NCBI RefSeq assembly: GCF_029168945.1
Contig: NC_083603.1
Coordinates: forward strand, 42,532,396-42,596,395
Length of the DNA stretch: 64,000 nucleotides
Direction of reading: 5' to 3'
From: Cannabis sativa
Lineage: Eukaryota; Streptophyta; Magnoliopsida; Rosales; Cannabaceae
Position numbers and translations under genes: made by a program. Position 1 is the first letter of the stretch, and each line of letters opens with the position of its first letter. The notes beneath the pieces are model-generated. The model did not search any database. It was not told the DNA's origin and saw only the letters and a list, made by a program, of their open reading frames with translations. Below are positions 48,016 to 61,301 of this stretch, piece after piece.

Positions 48016-49076
48016 TCAAATTAAACCACATAATATTAGATTACACCTATAAGAGCTTTAGATAGTTAACATTTCTATGCCCAAATAAGTTTGTATACTT
48101 TATATAATGTGGGTGTACGGATGTATGGCACCACTAATTAAGGTCATTTTCAACGTTAACACATGCCTAACCAAAACCTAATTAGCCCCTTAACTAAAGT
48201 CCACTCAAGCTACTATTTGTGCCAATTGCCCTAAAACCTTTTAATGCATGATAATCATCACTTAAGAGATGATGCAATCACCCACTACTACACTACAATT
48301 AATATTATTTAAATTAAAGTTCAGCAAATTAACACTAATTAATAAGATTACTGTCGTTTTCAACTGCTTTTGGTGCATATGCTTGAACCTATATCTATCT
48401 CCACATGAACAACTTCTACTTTGTTTAAACTTCAGAGACAAACTCTAATGGCTTAACTGAAAGAATAATAATAATAATAATAATCCATGTGGAATGTTAT
48501 GTTTAGGAGTGAAACAAAACTAGAAAGTAAATGGGGTCAGTTTCCTCTTACTGGGCAGTAGTAGTAACCTTTGAATATGTACAAGAATGTTTGTGTATTT
48601 CTATATAATGATAAATAATAATAATAATACTTTCATTATAATTGTTTTATAAAATAAATAAATAAATAAAAGATGCATTCATGAATCCTTGTCAGATAGA
48701 TCAAATCCCATGTTACTAAATTGAACTTCTCCCCCAAAAAATATGCAACTTCCATGAGAGGTGTGTGTGTGTTTGTCTACCAGCAGCTGTTGCTTTCTTA
48801 TTGAACAAAAATGGATATAACCTTTTTAATATAAAACTCTTCCATAGAGGAACACATTATGGGAAAAGGGTAAATACAAATTTCTAGATAGAGTTCAGAT
48901 TTTAAAAAAAAAAATAATTAAAAATGGAAGGATGACTAAGCTAAGAGAAGCCCAATGTGGAAAAAGAAATGGTCCAATTCCTCTTCACATGTTTCTCCAC
49001 AATATCTAGAATGAAAATAAAAACAGTTACCCAAAACAAATAATAATTAAAAAATAAATAAATAAAAATAATATGT
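48016..49076. other. 3' flank of the pseudouridine synthase gene
   Basis: Non-coding DNA downstream of the minus-strand gene. It includes (AAT)n microsatellites at about 48462-48483 and 48610-48630 and A-runs at 48904-48916. The 3' UTR probably ends within 49076-48700. Confidence 0.4.
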
Positions 49077-52000
49077 TTAATTAAGTGAAGCCCAATCTGG
49101 ATATGGACATTCATAAGCCCAATCTGGCCCAGAATATCTAACACAGTGTAGCCAAAGACCCTCTTCATGTCCACCATATCTGCAATTATGACAAAAGGCA
49201 ACAAAGTCTTGTAACTAATTAATAAATAAGATTCCAATTCCATTGTGTATGCGAGGACCACACATTGTGATGTAAATATCCCACTCATCATTTATAACAA
49301 CTAACCAAATGAAAGAAAAAGACACTATATTATAGTTCATGTCATAAATGCATTGAAAGAAAAATCTAATCTTACCCTTTGGGAGCCAAATTTGGACAAT
49401 TTGTACACATGGGATCAATGCTGAAATCATCAGTGGAGTTCTCTTCATTTTTACATGAACAGTCTGAACAAGCAGTAGTTCTATCGACACTCATTCCTTC
49501 GGTCGAACGATCAACAACTTCATCGGATAGGTAAAGTATGTCATTGGCTATTGGATGGCCTGCATGTTGCAAATGAACACGTATCTACATAAAAGAATTG
49601 TAGAGTGTGAGAGAAAAATATGCATAGTAGGAAACACCTTAATACTAAACTTATAAAGTAAATAAATTATGACGAGAATAGGCGAATCAAATAATCGCCA
49701 AATATATTACAGTTAAATGGACAAAATGCTAAGAAGCAACTAGGATTTTGAATTATGGTAAATAAAATACTTACTTGATGAGTTCTACCAGTGATTGGTT
49801 GGCACGAGACAATGCTATGAATTCCGTTAGTACTAATTCTAGTGAACTTGGTACAAGCAGTTTTCCCTTTTATTTTAGTGTCACCAGAATTGAGTACCTG
49901 CAAAACAAAGAGGTCGGATTTTACAAAAGATGGCATATTAATTCTCAGCAAACATCAAAACAAACTAATAAAGGACTGTTTTCATATGAAAACCACAAAC
50001 AATTAAGCATTTCAAATGTTAGTTTTGTTTACATATGAGCCCATAATTACTTATTCAAGAGAAATTAGAGGAGCTTATACTCTTGAAAGCTATGAAAATG
50101 TCGCATCAAACTAACCTCTGCCGTGCTCTTTCCTTCCCGGGCATTATAGTTTATATTGGCTTCTACTACTTTCTGAGAGAAGAAAAAGACAAATTAATTA
50201 AATAACCATATCAATATTTAAAAGGACCATGCAGTTATATATTCTAAGTTGTGAATCATGAATTTGAAGCTTAAAATGCATTTTGTTAATTTTGTTCTTA
50301 GTATTCTGCTTAAGTGTCACTCCTATTGGTTGTAACTCGGTTTGGTTTTAACTACCAAATTGGTAGTTATGTCCCGTTCTGTCGTTTTAGCTGTAATTGG
50401 TTCTAAACATTTTGTGAACACCATATTGTATGGTAAGGACTCATTAACATTAGAAGAAGTTTAGAATGCAGTAATGCCAAAAGAGTTTAACATAAAAGTC
50501 AGAAAGGCAAGAAGAAGGTGTTGGAGATGGCTTACTGGTTCGAAGAAGATGTTCGAAGGAGGAGAACAAAGTGCAGAACAATGCAAGTAAAAGAAAGTCA
50601 AATTCAAAGTTCGAGAAGAGATGTTTCATCTGTAATAAAACCTTACACTTTTTTATTATTATTATTATCATTAAAACCTTACACTTGAAGAATGATTGTT
50701 CTGTTATAAGAGAATATAAGATAGTGATGGATGTGATAGTGCTAGTGTCTTGGCAATATAAAAGAACAGAACAAAAGGAGATTGGATAATCGACTCAAGT
50801 TGTTCCTTTCATATTTGTCCTCATGAAAGTATAAAACTGTGCATAATGGTACTATAAAGCTTGGGGACAATCTTTCTTGTTCCATTATTGGTATTGGGAC
50901 TGTCAAATTGAAATTAAAGGATAAAGGTATTATTGAGTTGGAACAGGTTCGACATGTACCTGATATAAAGAGAAATTTGATTTCTATAGCCATGTTAGAT
51001 CGAAATGATTGTACTGTTGAGGTTGAGAAAGGCTTGTTATAGGTGATAAAAGGTTCTTTGATTATCATGAAAATTGCTATTGTGCATGGAATTTATGTGT
51101 TGCATGGAGTCACCTTAAAGAACAGATCATTGTAGTTTCAACAGATGCTGAAAGCTCAACTATGATATGGCACAGGAAGCTTGGTCATATGAGTGACCTT
51201 GGTCCACCTAGAAGAATTTTGGGGATAGAGATCACTAGAAACAGAGAATTAAGGAAGCTTGAGATGTTACAAAGTCGTTATATCTCCAAATACTAAATAA
51301 ATTTGGTTTCAATAATGTGAAATCAATTTCTACCCCATTTAGTCAGCTCTTCAAGCTTTCAAAAACTCAATGTCCATCAACCGAGGAAGATGTCAGTTAT
51401 ATGGAGAAAATATCTTATACCAGCCTAATTGGTAGTATCATGTACCTTATGATATGTACCAGGCTTGATCTATGTTAAGGTGTGAGTTTGGTAAGCAAGT
51501 TCATGGACAGCCAGAACTAGAAGGCAACATAATGGATATTGAGGTATCTAAATGGTACCTCGAAAGTTGGATTGATCTATTGAGAAAATTCAGCAAAAGT
51601 AGGCGTGATTGGGTGTAGACTTTGACTATGCTGGAGATGTTGATTCAAGAAAATCACAATAAGGTTATACATTCCAATCTACTGGATGCACAATCAGCTG
51701 AAAGTCAAATTTGCGAATCCATTGTAGCTCTTTCCACCACAAAGGAAAAATATATAGCTTGCGTAGATACTATCAAAGAAACCTTATGGAAGAATCATAA
51801 GGGAGCAGGGCTTAGATCAGAAATGTGTGACTGTGACAGTCAAGAATCATGTATTCCATGAAAGGACCAGGCACATAGATGTGAGGTAACACTTTATCAG
51901 ATACATTATCTTTGAAGGAAAAGTCAAGCTTCTCAAAATCCTCACTAAAGACAGTGTTGTTGATGCACTCACTAAGCCTCCTGCAAAGTTCTACCACTGC

Positions 52001-54703
52001 CTCAAGCTCGAAAATATTTCCAATGACTCGACCTATATTACATGCATGTAATGGAGAATACAACTATACAAGTCAAGGTGGAGAATTGTTATTTTCTATG
52101 TCTTAGTATTCTGCTTAGGTGCCACTCCTATTTGGTTGTAACTCGGTTTAGTTCTAACTACCATATTGGTAGTTATGTCCTGTGCTGTCTTTTTAGCTAT
52201 ACTATGTACTTTGTCTACAAATACCTCTTTGATTCATACTCGTAATTACTATTGAATACACTAAAGGGCTATTCAAACAGATTTGTTTAGATTGTGCATG
52301 CAATGGATTTACTTGTGTTCTATTTATTAGTTCTTGCTTGTTCTTCGAACTATCTTTGGTGAGTGAGATTGATAGCTTTTCCTACACATTTACTTTATTT
52401 TTCACAAGGCAACCAGTAGGTATAGACCTTTAGATTGTGGTAGTAAGACACCAACAACGAAGTTAATAGCGTTTTAAACTCTAAGAATTATAAAATTTAG
52501 TTTGTATTCTATGATAAACAACAAACTGATAATCAAAGGTAAGCCAACACCTGTGTTGCAGCCAGTTGGAAGAGGACAATATTTACATATATATATATAT
52601 AATATATATGTTTGCATGCATAAATTACACATCTTTACTGACCTCATGTTCAGGAAATACCCCAATAACTCTGGCAACATACTGCTTTTGCACCTGCCCT
52701 GCTTCAATCTGCGACAAATGCCTTGTATTAAAGAGAAAAAAACAATATCTCATGACTAACAAAAAATGCTTGAATTTACACGGTGCTGGAGTAGAGAGTT
52801 GTACCTTTTGTTTTTACATACTAATGAATGCAAACAGAGAAATATAAATTTACCAGAATAAAATATTATAATTCATTTTCTTCCAGTGTGAATATAATTT
52901 TTAAGACAAACCGAAGATGCATGGATACTTGCTATCTAACAATTATAATTAACCACATAAACTAATAGCAGTTATCAATAACATTTTATCAATTTAGATT
53001 ACAAACTTTTCCCATTGAACATTATGTAATTAACATAAGCAGTTGAAGCCTCACCTGTTGCCTAAACACGTCAGCTTTTGAAGCACTTCTTGCTAAGATT
53101 AGGAGTCCAGAGACTAGCCGATCTAACCGATGAATAGCTGACATGACCATGGTCAAGGGAAAGAACAAGATAAAAAAGTTTCAAACAGATAACATAATGT
53201 GTGAAAAGACATAATTCATATCAAGAAGCATTTTGTTTGGTAGTTTGGATACGAAACAGAGGTGCCAAATCATATTCTGCTTGAAGAATGCCTACAACAG
53301 TGTTCTTACGGTACTGACCACAAGGATGCACCTAGATACCAGTGGAAAGTCAAAATGCAAAGCAAAGTACAGAGAAGAGACAAGACATTATATTGGTTTT
53401 CATGTCATACCAAATGAGAAACAAGATCAAGTGACAGCCATAAGCATTCAAGAGATCTGTGTTCTTCATTTGGAACTGTAACACAAAGTTAACATATTGA
53501 AAAAAGATGTAAAATAGATAAGTGATGACTCACCGGAACAGATGCAGGCTTACAAATAGTGACCACTTCTGGTTCTTTATGGAGGATTGAAACATCCAAA
53601 GCCAAAACAGGAGGTTCATGCCTAAAAAATCTTAGCGCAATCAATTTCTAACTTGATAACTCAAAACCAATTCAAATCAAGCAAACAAAAATAACCACAA
53701 AGTGCACAACAAACATGAAACAAACTAAAATAATCTAATCTCAAGATCAGCACCAGCACAAAATAAAGAATTATGAACAAAACTATCTGAAGTACGTATT
53801 GTACACATCAGACCACCCATGAGGACAAAGAAGTAGGTCTTTTCTAGCAAATTGGCCAACTAAGGTTTCTGGATAAAACTAAATTAACTGCCACACACCT
53901 GTGTAAGAAATGGCTTATCTTTTGAGAAGATTTAACAATGTATGAAACTGGTACCATCTCTCCATCTACTTGAATCCTTCCACTTTTGACAGCACTAACC
54001 TACATTCAAAGCTTTAACCTTTATTAACAATCTCACTGAATTAGCACAAATACTACTGTTAAACAATAAGCCCCACCTCAAATTCAATTCAATTCAATTA
54101 AACAGAATAAAGGATACCCAACAAGAATTATGACAAGTAATACCACAACATGTTCTTCTGCTCATAGGAAAAACAATAAAAAGTTATAAAGTGACATGAG
54201 CTATGAACAGTCATACATAGTACTCATATGGCCGTCCTTTAAACTCCTCAGCAAACAAATCCACAATGGTCTTTCCCGCCCAACGATTCTTAACCTATCC
54301 AACAACCAATTGAAGAGTTCAGCTAAAGAAAACAGCAACGGGGTTTAATCAGGGTTTAACAAGGGTTTTATCCCATTAAAATAACCAAATTAACACACTC
54401 AAGCTCACTGAGATACATACATGAGCGATAAACTCGAAGTAGTACGGTCTGACATGGCGCCTCCCTAAACAATTTCCGCCCAAAGATTTGTTAAAGTCAA
54501 TCTCTCATTAAACATTACAAAGTTCAAAACTTTTGTTTAATTATACAATAAAAAGAGTATCTTTTTCATTTGTTCTTGGAGTTACCATTTCTAAATATGT
54601 AATCGTGTCGCACAGGTGGGTTTGCAGGGGTTTGCCAAACTATATCCATCTCTATTTTCTTCTCTTCAACTACCTCCCCTTCCTTTCTCTTCCTCTTCAT
54701 CAT
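49077..54703 (-). CDS. RNA pseudouridine synthase, RluA family (RPUSD2/Pus9-like; plant PUS7-type), 12 exons
   Basis: Exons, 5' to 3' on the minus strand: 54703-54586, 54464-54421, 54294-54217, 53999-53899, 53621-53534, 53331-53253, 53137-53055, 52708-52643, 50172-50116, 49897-49775, 49584-49376 and 49179-49077. They total 1,149 nt (382 residues), with all phases consistent. The enzyme isomerises uridine to pseudouridine in RNA; RPUSD2/Pus9-type relatives act on tRNA. Residues 1-55 hold a basic start and the conserved RHVRPYYFEF block. An S4-like RNA-binding region spans about 60-115. The catalytic motif HRLDRLVSG contains Asp175. The motif GRTHQIRVHL (about 276-285) and the C-terminal DPMCTNC block follow. 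No clear organelle signal peptide is seen, and the N-terminus is Lys/Arg-rich, so a nuclear or cytosolic site is a guess. The 2.47-kb intron between exons 8 and 9 contains a deleted copia. The start is the first of two adjacent ATGs. Confidence 0.92.
50284..52300 (+). mobile_element. Internally deleted copia retrotransposon inside an intron
   Basis: A truncated left LTR piece (50284 to about 50400) and a right LTR starting at 52087 share TTAGTATTCTGCTTA, CTCCTATT and ATTGGTAGTTATGTCC blocks. The right LTR is preceded by the polypurine-like AAGGTGGAGAAT. Between them are broken gag with a zinc-knuckle-like CFICNKT block (about 50630), protease-like and pre-integrase WHRKLGHMS (about 51170). 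From about 51200 it jumps straight to RT/RNase H sequence (SYTSLIGSIMYL at about 51415). No PBS and no integrase core are visible. The right end is not resolved and may lie as far as about 52457. It opposes the host gene's orientation. Confidence 0.75.
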
Positions 54704-55264
54704 TCCCTCTTCAATTTCAGAATTTTGATTTGGGACATTTTGGACGGTAATGGAGCCCTAACACCAAAAGCGACATGTCGTTTAAGGACAAAAAGAACCC
54801 ACCTTTCAAAACCCGAAAACGTCACCGTGACATTATACACGCTATTTGGTATTTGAGGTCTCCAAAACGCTGTCGTTTCAAAGCGGTTGGTATTTTTCGC
54901 GATATTTTTTTTTTCTTTTTCTCTATTCAGTTCACCAATAAACGCACCGACCTTTGTGAAAAACCCCCATGGAAGAAAGAAAAGGGAAGTTTTCTTTCGA
55001 ATCCGCATAGCTTGATCGTCAACTCCACCAAAAAAAAAAGGTTCTTTTCACTATTTCGAAATCTGGGTTTGTTTCATTTTTGTTGTGAAGTTTTTGTAAA
55101 TTGGGGTTGATTCAATTCTACCCAAAAAGTTCAGATTTTTTTTTTTCTTTTTTGATCTATGAGCTCATTTTCGAGTCCCAATTAATCGGCAAGTAAAAGG
55201 GTTTCGCTTTATCGTAATTGATCATCTGGTCAAGCTTTTGGATTAAAAAAAGTCAACGTTTCAG
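54704..55264. promoter_or_regulatory. Shared divergent promoter between the pseudouridine synthase and MUB genes
   Basis: The start codons of the two genes face away from each other across 561 bp, which must hold both 5' leaders and promoters. It contains T-runs (54906-54920, 55138-55150), no strong TATA box near either start, and CG-containing stretches (AAACGACAT, AACGCTGTCGTTTC), as expected of a housekeeping bidirectional promoter. Long frames on both strands here are fortuitous. Confidence 0.55.
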
Positions 55265-56202
55265 ATGCCTGAAGAGGATTTGGTAGACATTAAATTCCGT
55301 TTATACGATGGTTCGGATATCGGACCTTTTCGTTACTCGTCGGCGTCGACGGTTGATATGCTCAAGCAGAGAATTGTGGCTGATTGGCCCAAAGGTTGGA
55401 TTTTGCTTAACTTTCTTTTTGTTTGGTGTGATTATAGTGAGAATAAAGCTTAGAATTTTAATGGGTTTTGCTGTTATATGCTTTAGTAGTAATTTGGTGG
55501 ATCTGGGTGGATTTGGGAATTGAAACACGTTGGTGGTAGTTTGAGTTTCTTTGAATGTTAAAATCAATTCTTCGTTCTGGGCAATCTGATTTTTGGTTGC
55601 CTATGTTAAAATTGTTGCTTTTATGAATATTTGGACTTGATTCTCAAACTGGTTCATATTTCATTGTTAAAATTGAGTCTCAGGTTTAGCTGGTTATGGC
55701 AAATACCATTACTTTTAGATATCTTTGTTTGCATTTTTGGTTAAGAGGAAGTTAGCACATAATATTGTAAAATGTTCTTATTCTTGTCCATTGTGTTTAT
55801 CTCATTGCTTCTCTAACCTTCTCTTTCCTTTTCTTATACTAAATTTGGCTTCTTGTTTAGGTAAAACAATCATACCGAAGACTGCGAATGAAGTTAAACT
55901 GATCAGTTCTGGTAAAATTTTGGAAAACAACAAGACTGTTGGTCAGTGTAAATTACCCTTTGGTGATACAGCTGCTGGGGGAGTTCTCATAATGCATGTT
56001 GTTGTACAGCCATCTCCAGCAAAAACTAAATCAGGTAAGAGATGCATAAACTAAACTCTTATCATTTCAACATAGGTTATAATGATCATCATTACTAACT
56101 TGACTGAAAGTGATTTTGATTTTGATTTTTCGGTTTTCCTGAACAGAAAAGAAGATTGATGATTCTCCCAGGAAAGTTGTATGCTCATGTTCTATACTGT
56201 GA
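55265..56202 (+). CDS. MUB: Membrane-anchored ubiquitin-fold protein (MUB), 3 exons
   Basis: Exons 55265-55394, 55861-56034 and 56147-56202 give 119 residues. MUBs are plant ubiquitin-fold proteins held on the plasma membrane by C-terminal lipidation; they dock certain ubiquitin-conjugating enzymes. The sequence shows the family start (EEDLVDIKFRLYDGSDIGPF), the DWPKGKTIIPK turn and the KLISSGKILENNKTV core. It ends VVCSCSIL, whose last four residues CSIL are a CaaX prenylation box; terminal Leu favours geranylgeranylation. Cys114 beside it could be S-acylated (inference). Length matches the family (about 115-120). It is head-to-head with the pseudouridine synthase gene and tail-to-tail with GSA. 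Confidence 0.95.
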
Positions 56203-56832
56203 ATTAAAATGTTATAGAGTCAGTATGTTGTAAGCTTTGTGCAACAGAATAAGTCTTGGAGACCATGTTTTGTGGCAGCTTTCATGTGTAAAAGTACAAG
56301 CTGGTGATGATGATTTGTCTTGATAGAAAGAAAGTCAAGTGTTCTTCGTTCGTGAGTCCTTACAGATTATTAGTTTTCACTTTCAGTTCAGCATATTGTT
56401 TGTTTTTATTTCCTTTTTCTATTTTGTTTCTTTCTTCTCGTTTGGTCTCTTCTACTTTGTAGTCTTATATTATAGATATCATTCCAGTTATGTTATGTCA
56501 AACAAGCTGTATAGACCTCATTATTGTAAAGATCCACATTCAATATAAGGAGAAAATGCTGTGTTTATGAATTATGATGAAAATTCAGCTATGACTTGTG
56601 ATTACAATTTACAAATGCAGTGTTTTTGATAGATTCAATTGAGTTCAATTCTCTTCTTAAACAGGGTTTATTCTGGTTAATACACTCAACAAACTAGAAC
56701 ATTCTGGTTCTAATCATACATGATTTTTTTATGTCTACAAAACAAACTCTCCAGTACATCTACAAAAGATGGCAACTATGCAAGTGATAGGAAAGAAAGA
56801 AAATGGGGGAAAATAGTACTAAAGATAGCAAT
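56203..56832. other. Convergent intergenic region between MUB and GSA
   Basis: 630 bp holding both 3' UTRs. The MUB-side T-rich stretch is at about 56395-56470. The reverse side has several AATAAA-like words near 56750. No other feature seen. Confidence 0.5.
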
Positions 56833-59332
56833 CTAAATCCGCCTTAAAACCTTTTCGGCTGCAGCGATTGTTTGTTGAATATCTTCGGCAGTGTGTGCCA
56901 AGCTTGTAAACCCGGCCTCAAACTGTGAAGGTGCGAAATAAACACCTTCTTCCAGCATTCCTCTGTAAAACCTTCCAAACTTTTCAGTGTCGCTCTTTTT
57001 TGCGTCTGAAAAGTTGTGTACAGGTCCTTCTGTGAAGAAAAACCCAAACATCCCACCTATATATCCGCCACACATTGCGTGGCCGGTCTTCTTCCCAGCT
57101 TCCAAAAGACCTTGAGTAAGTTCGCTTGTGATCTTATTTAAGTATTCGTAGTTTCCCGGCTTCATCAACCGCTTGAGGGTGTGTATTCCTGCAGTCATTG
57201 CCAATGGATTTCCACTCAAGGTCCCAGCTTGATACATTGGTCCTGCTGGTGCTACCATCTCCATGATCTCCCTCCTTCCTCCATATGCACCCACTGGCAG
57301 ACCGCCTCCAATGATCTTTCCGAGTGTTGTTAAATCAGGAGTTATACCGAAATATTCTTGAGCTCCACCATAAGATAAACGGAATCCTGTCATAACTTCA
57401 TCAAAGATGAGAAGAGTGTCATTGTCTTTTGTGAGTTTGCGGATGGCATTAAGGAAGTCTGGCTTAGGAGGAATGAAGCCAGAGTTCCCAACCACAGGTT
57501 CAAGAATAATTGCAGCAATCTCTCCTTTGTTGTTCTTAAAGAGTTCTTCCACAGCTGAGATGTCATTGTAGGGTGCCGTTAGAGTATCAACGGTTGCTGC
57601 TTTGGGAACACCTGGAGAATCGGGAAGTCCCAATGTGGCAACACCACTACCAGCCTTGACAAGGAAGGGATCAGCATGACCATGATAACATCCCTCAAAC
57701 TTGATGATTTTCGGCTTTCCAGTGAAAGCACGGGCCAGCCGAAGCACACCCATGCATGCTTCTGTACCCGAGTTCACAAATCTAACCATTTCAATACTTG
57801 GAACAGCTGAGATGACCATCTCTGCTAGTACATTTTCTAGAAGACAAGGAGCACCAAAGCTGGTTCCTTTCTTCATTGTTTCAGCAAGGGCTGCAAGTAC
57901 CTGCAGGAAAGTATCATTCAAAGATGATTGAGTACAAAATCTCAGGCACTATCAGATAAACTCAAAACCAAAATTAAATTTGAAGCAGGAGAGCACCCTG
58001 TAGTCCTATAACATATCTCCTAATATCTATAAAGAAGAAAACAATTGCTGAATGCTAATAAAATCAAGACTGAAAACTTCAATAATCGCATTAAGGATGT
58101 CAAAATATGTAATAAATTCCAAATAAAGAAGAATAGAACCTCATCATCTGCATGGCCAATAATAGCAGGTCCCCATGAGCCAACATAATCAATGTAGTCA
58201 TTGCCATCAATATCCCGCATGTGAGAGCCCTTCACAGAATCAACGACAATAGGTTGTCCGCCGACAGATTTAAAAGCACGAACAGGGGAATTTACACCTC
58301 CAGGCATCAACTCCTAATAAGTGATAACATGAGCAAACAATTAGAGAATCTAAAACACAGTTCCCATTTTAAAGTTATTATGGCCCTAGCAAAACAGAAT
58401 GACCTGAAATACAATTACTAGCTTCATATACTTTCAAATATGCATATTTCAAGCAGAAACAGGAAACCAAACAATTCAACGAGTTTATTTGGGTATGTGC
58501 ACAACATAAGGAAACACAAATCATATTGTAATGAATTGCATTTGGGAATATTTAACTGCTAAATTACAATGATGTAGTAGTACATTCAACGAAATATTGA
58601 ATTCAAGTTCAACTATAGCCATGTTTTCAGATTCATAAAAGGCTCTAAAAATTTAAAACACAACATCATGGCTATAGTTGAACTTGAAGTGAACATTTTC
58701 AACATGTAAGCTCAAACCAAGTTTCACAGTCAATAATATCTCAGGCATCTGCCATGTTAATAAAATCAACTGCTACATTGTGTTTTCCAGCTCACTATAA
58801 GCTTTTAAACAACTTATCTCTGCACTAGATTTTCTTTAAGCAATCTTAAAACTGTTCAAACGAGAATTGAAGCTCAAAAACGGAGATCCCAAACTAAAAT
58901 TCATCTCTTGATTCTTTTACAAAACCATAACATTAAAGAGACAAAACTAAGCCAGTTTCATCACATAAATCTCAAAAAACCCAAACAATCCTACATCTCA
59001 ATCAAAATGTGACAAGCCCATACATATCTCCAACTCCAAGTCAAGGAAAGGAAAAAAAAAAAACCAATACGGTCAAACTAAAACCCAACTCAAATTAGAT
59101 TCAGAAAAAGAGAAAATAAACATCAGTTGACAAAAAGAAATACCTTGGCGGCAGTGAAAGCCTCCTCTGACTTTTTCAGAGTATAATTCTTCTTCTCATC
59201 AAGTGAGACAGCCATTTTGACACAGCAAAAACGACGAGAAGATTGCGAAAACTGAGAAATGGGTCTTTTAGAAAGGAACACGCTTGAACATGAAATCCCA
59301 GCTCCGACCACCGCAGCACTCGTGTTCGCCAT
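56833..59332 (-). CDS. GSA: Glutamate-1-semialdehyde 2,1-aminomutase, chloroplastic, 3 exons
   Basis: Exons on the minus strand 59332-59144, 58313-58140 and 57900-56833 give 476 residues, the usual length for plant GSA. The enzyme is a pyridoxal/pyridoxamine-phosphate protein that turns glutamate 1-semialdehyde into 5-aminolevulinate, the committed precursor of chlorophyll and heme, in the plastid stroma. The first about 40 residues are Ser/Arg-rich with few acidic residues, a typical transit peptide. The class III aminotransferase fold follows: [10 protein letters not shown] near 70, NSGTEA near 165 and [11 protein letters not shown] with Asp288. The cofactor lysine in TLGKIIGGG is Lys316. 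The last exon alone encodes 356 codons. Introns are GT-AG, with GTTCTA as one donor. Confidence 0.96.
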
Positions 59333-59333
59333 C

Positions 59334-59357
59334 TTCTCTCTCTCTCTCTCTCTCTCT
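59334..59357 (-). repeat. (GA)n microsatellite in the GSA 5' leader
   Basis: A CT run on the plus strand, GA on the sense strand, ends within a few bases of the GSA ATG. GA-rich 5' leaders are common in plants and can be length-polymorphic. Confidence 0.8.
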
Positions 59358-59887
59358 GTGCGTCAATGGAGTATGGATCAAGAAGATAAAGTGGCTGGTA
59401 AAGAGACAACCTTTTAGATTGGCGTTTATTTATTTATTTATTTTCAACTTTTAAGGTACGATGCGGATAATTTATTTGGGCTGGGATGGGCCTGGGCTTG
59501 GGCCTGAAGCCGCCGCCTTAGGCCTAAGCCCAATTGGAACTATTATTTGTTGATATAAAATGGGTTTGGTTGAGAATTTTGATCATACTTTGGTTTATAC
59601 AATGTTATTTAATTATTTTACCTCAAAATAAAATGTTATTTAATTATTTAGTCAAAATAAATCTCGTCAATTTAGAACCATACCATAATATTATTATTTT
59701 TGTTAGAAAAAAAAAACATAATATTATTTAACTATTTAGTCAAGACAAATCTCATCAAATTCAAACCAAAGACATCATTTTTTTGTACATATGGTGCTCA
59801 CAAAAAGGGCAGATTCATATGTATTTGAGATAGGGATTAAAGAATAAAAACAAGTTTTATTTATATATTATGAAAGTAGTTTTCTCC

Positions 59888-59918
<31 letters not shown>

Positions 59919-60385
59919 CGACCAAATTAGATCAAGATGAGGTTTCTGTTTTTTAAAATATGCCTGAAAAATAAATTAAAGCTAAAAGAAGGGAGTAGGT
60001 GAACCATCTCTAATGTTGATATAAAACTTGATACTTAGCTAAATTTAGCACAACCATCTCTAATGTTGATATAAAACTTAATACTTAGCTAAATTTAGCA
60101 CAAAAAATTGAAATTATATTATATTTGGCGTATTATTTACAAAGTGTGCTTCAATGCACTAAATATAAATTAAAAAGAAAAAAATCAAAATCATAATAGT
60201 AGGATAAAAAAAAAAGAATTAATATAATTTTTTATAATAATTAATGAATCATAATAATTATATGGGTCAAATTTTATACCTTTTAGAATATTTTTTTCTT
60301 TGAAGTGCACTCAAATATAACTATACAGTATACATTTTTAGCACTTTATTATAGATGATGCTGTTAGAATGGTTTATATTAAGAG
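59358..60385. other. GSA promoter side and AT-rich intergenic DNA
   Basis: Contains a short GC-rich block (59480-59530) with repeated GGGCCT/AGGCCC words, some 150-200 bp upstream of the GSA start codon. An (AAT)n microsatellite lies at 59888-59916. A 50-bp tandem duplication runs from 60002 to 60101 (unit AACCATCTCTAATGTTGATA...). No gene. Confidence 0.5.
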
Positions 60386-60832
60386 TGTTGGATCAACTCT
60401 CACTAAAATTTATGCCACGTGTTCATTCAAAATTTATGCAGTCCACTTGGTTTCTCAAGCCATGTTAGCTTTCCTTTTATATACACTTGTATTCTGAAAA
60501 ATTAGAGAAAGAGAGTTTGAGAGAACAAATCAGAAAGAATTAGAGAAGAGTTTTGTAAGTGTACAGAGTAGAGATTGGGATGCTTATATTAGTATTGTCA
60601 GTAATTAAGCTACTATCAAGATTGGAATGGATGAATTGAACCAAGTTTCAGAGAGTTCAGAGATAGAGGAATAGGCTCCTCACAATTGTGAGGGAAAGTT
60701 CGAACCTTTATACATCAATGTTGTTTAATTTTTGTTTGTTTAAATTCTTATTTTTGCCATTTTTGTTATTTGGTTTCCGTGTTGTGATTGTGTGCAGGGA
60801 CGTGATCAAGTTAGTGTTGGTAAATTCCAACA
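60386..60832 (+). repeat. 5' LTR of a degenerate copia element
   Basis: 447 bp starting TGTTGGA and ending TCCAACA, a perfect 7-bp inverted end. A TATA-like TTTTATATACAC occurs at about 60475. A primer-binding site TGGTATCAGAGCTCC (initiator tRNA-Met type) follows one base later, at 60834. Confidence 0.8.
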
Positions 60833-61301
60833 GTGGTATCAGAGCTCCAGGTGATGGGAGAAAGAACTCAATCAATGATGATCAAGAACATTTTTTAAAG
60901 GAGAAGAAGGAATCGATGGACAGACATGAAGCTGTACTAATTTGGGAAGATGACGAGTGTTAAGGTCGTGAATGGGAATTAGCTCACTGGGAAAAATAAC
61001 TTTTGTCTTTAGCACGAGAAGATGAGAGCTCGTCTTGGTAATTTTGGATTGGTTGAAGCTCTATCAATGGATGGCAAGAAACCTAGTGGAATTGAATAAA
61101 AAGACTGGAATTGGAATGCATTCACCTTATGTCTCGAAGATGTGATCCTTAAAACTGTGGTTAAAAAAACCACGACCTCTACAATTTGGAATAGGCTTAA
61201 GCAAATGTTCATGACTAAGAGTATGTCAGGTCGTATTTACTTGAAGTAGAAATTCTATGGCTTCTAGATGGGCTAAGGTAAATCTCTTGATGACAATAGG
61301 A

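Noticed and set aside
54533..55110. Plus- and minus-strand frames of 102-111 codons in the divergent promoter
   Set aside because: They overlap exon 1 of the pseudouridine synthase and promoter DNA; no conserved domain and no splice support.
57701..57931. 76-codon plus-strand frame
   Set aside because: Antisense shadow of the GSA last exon.
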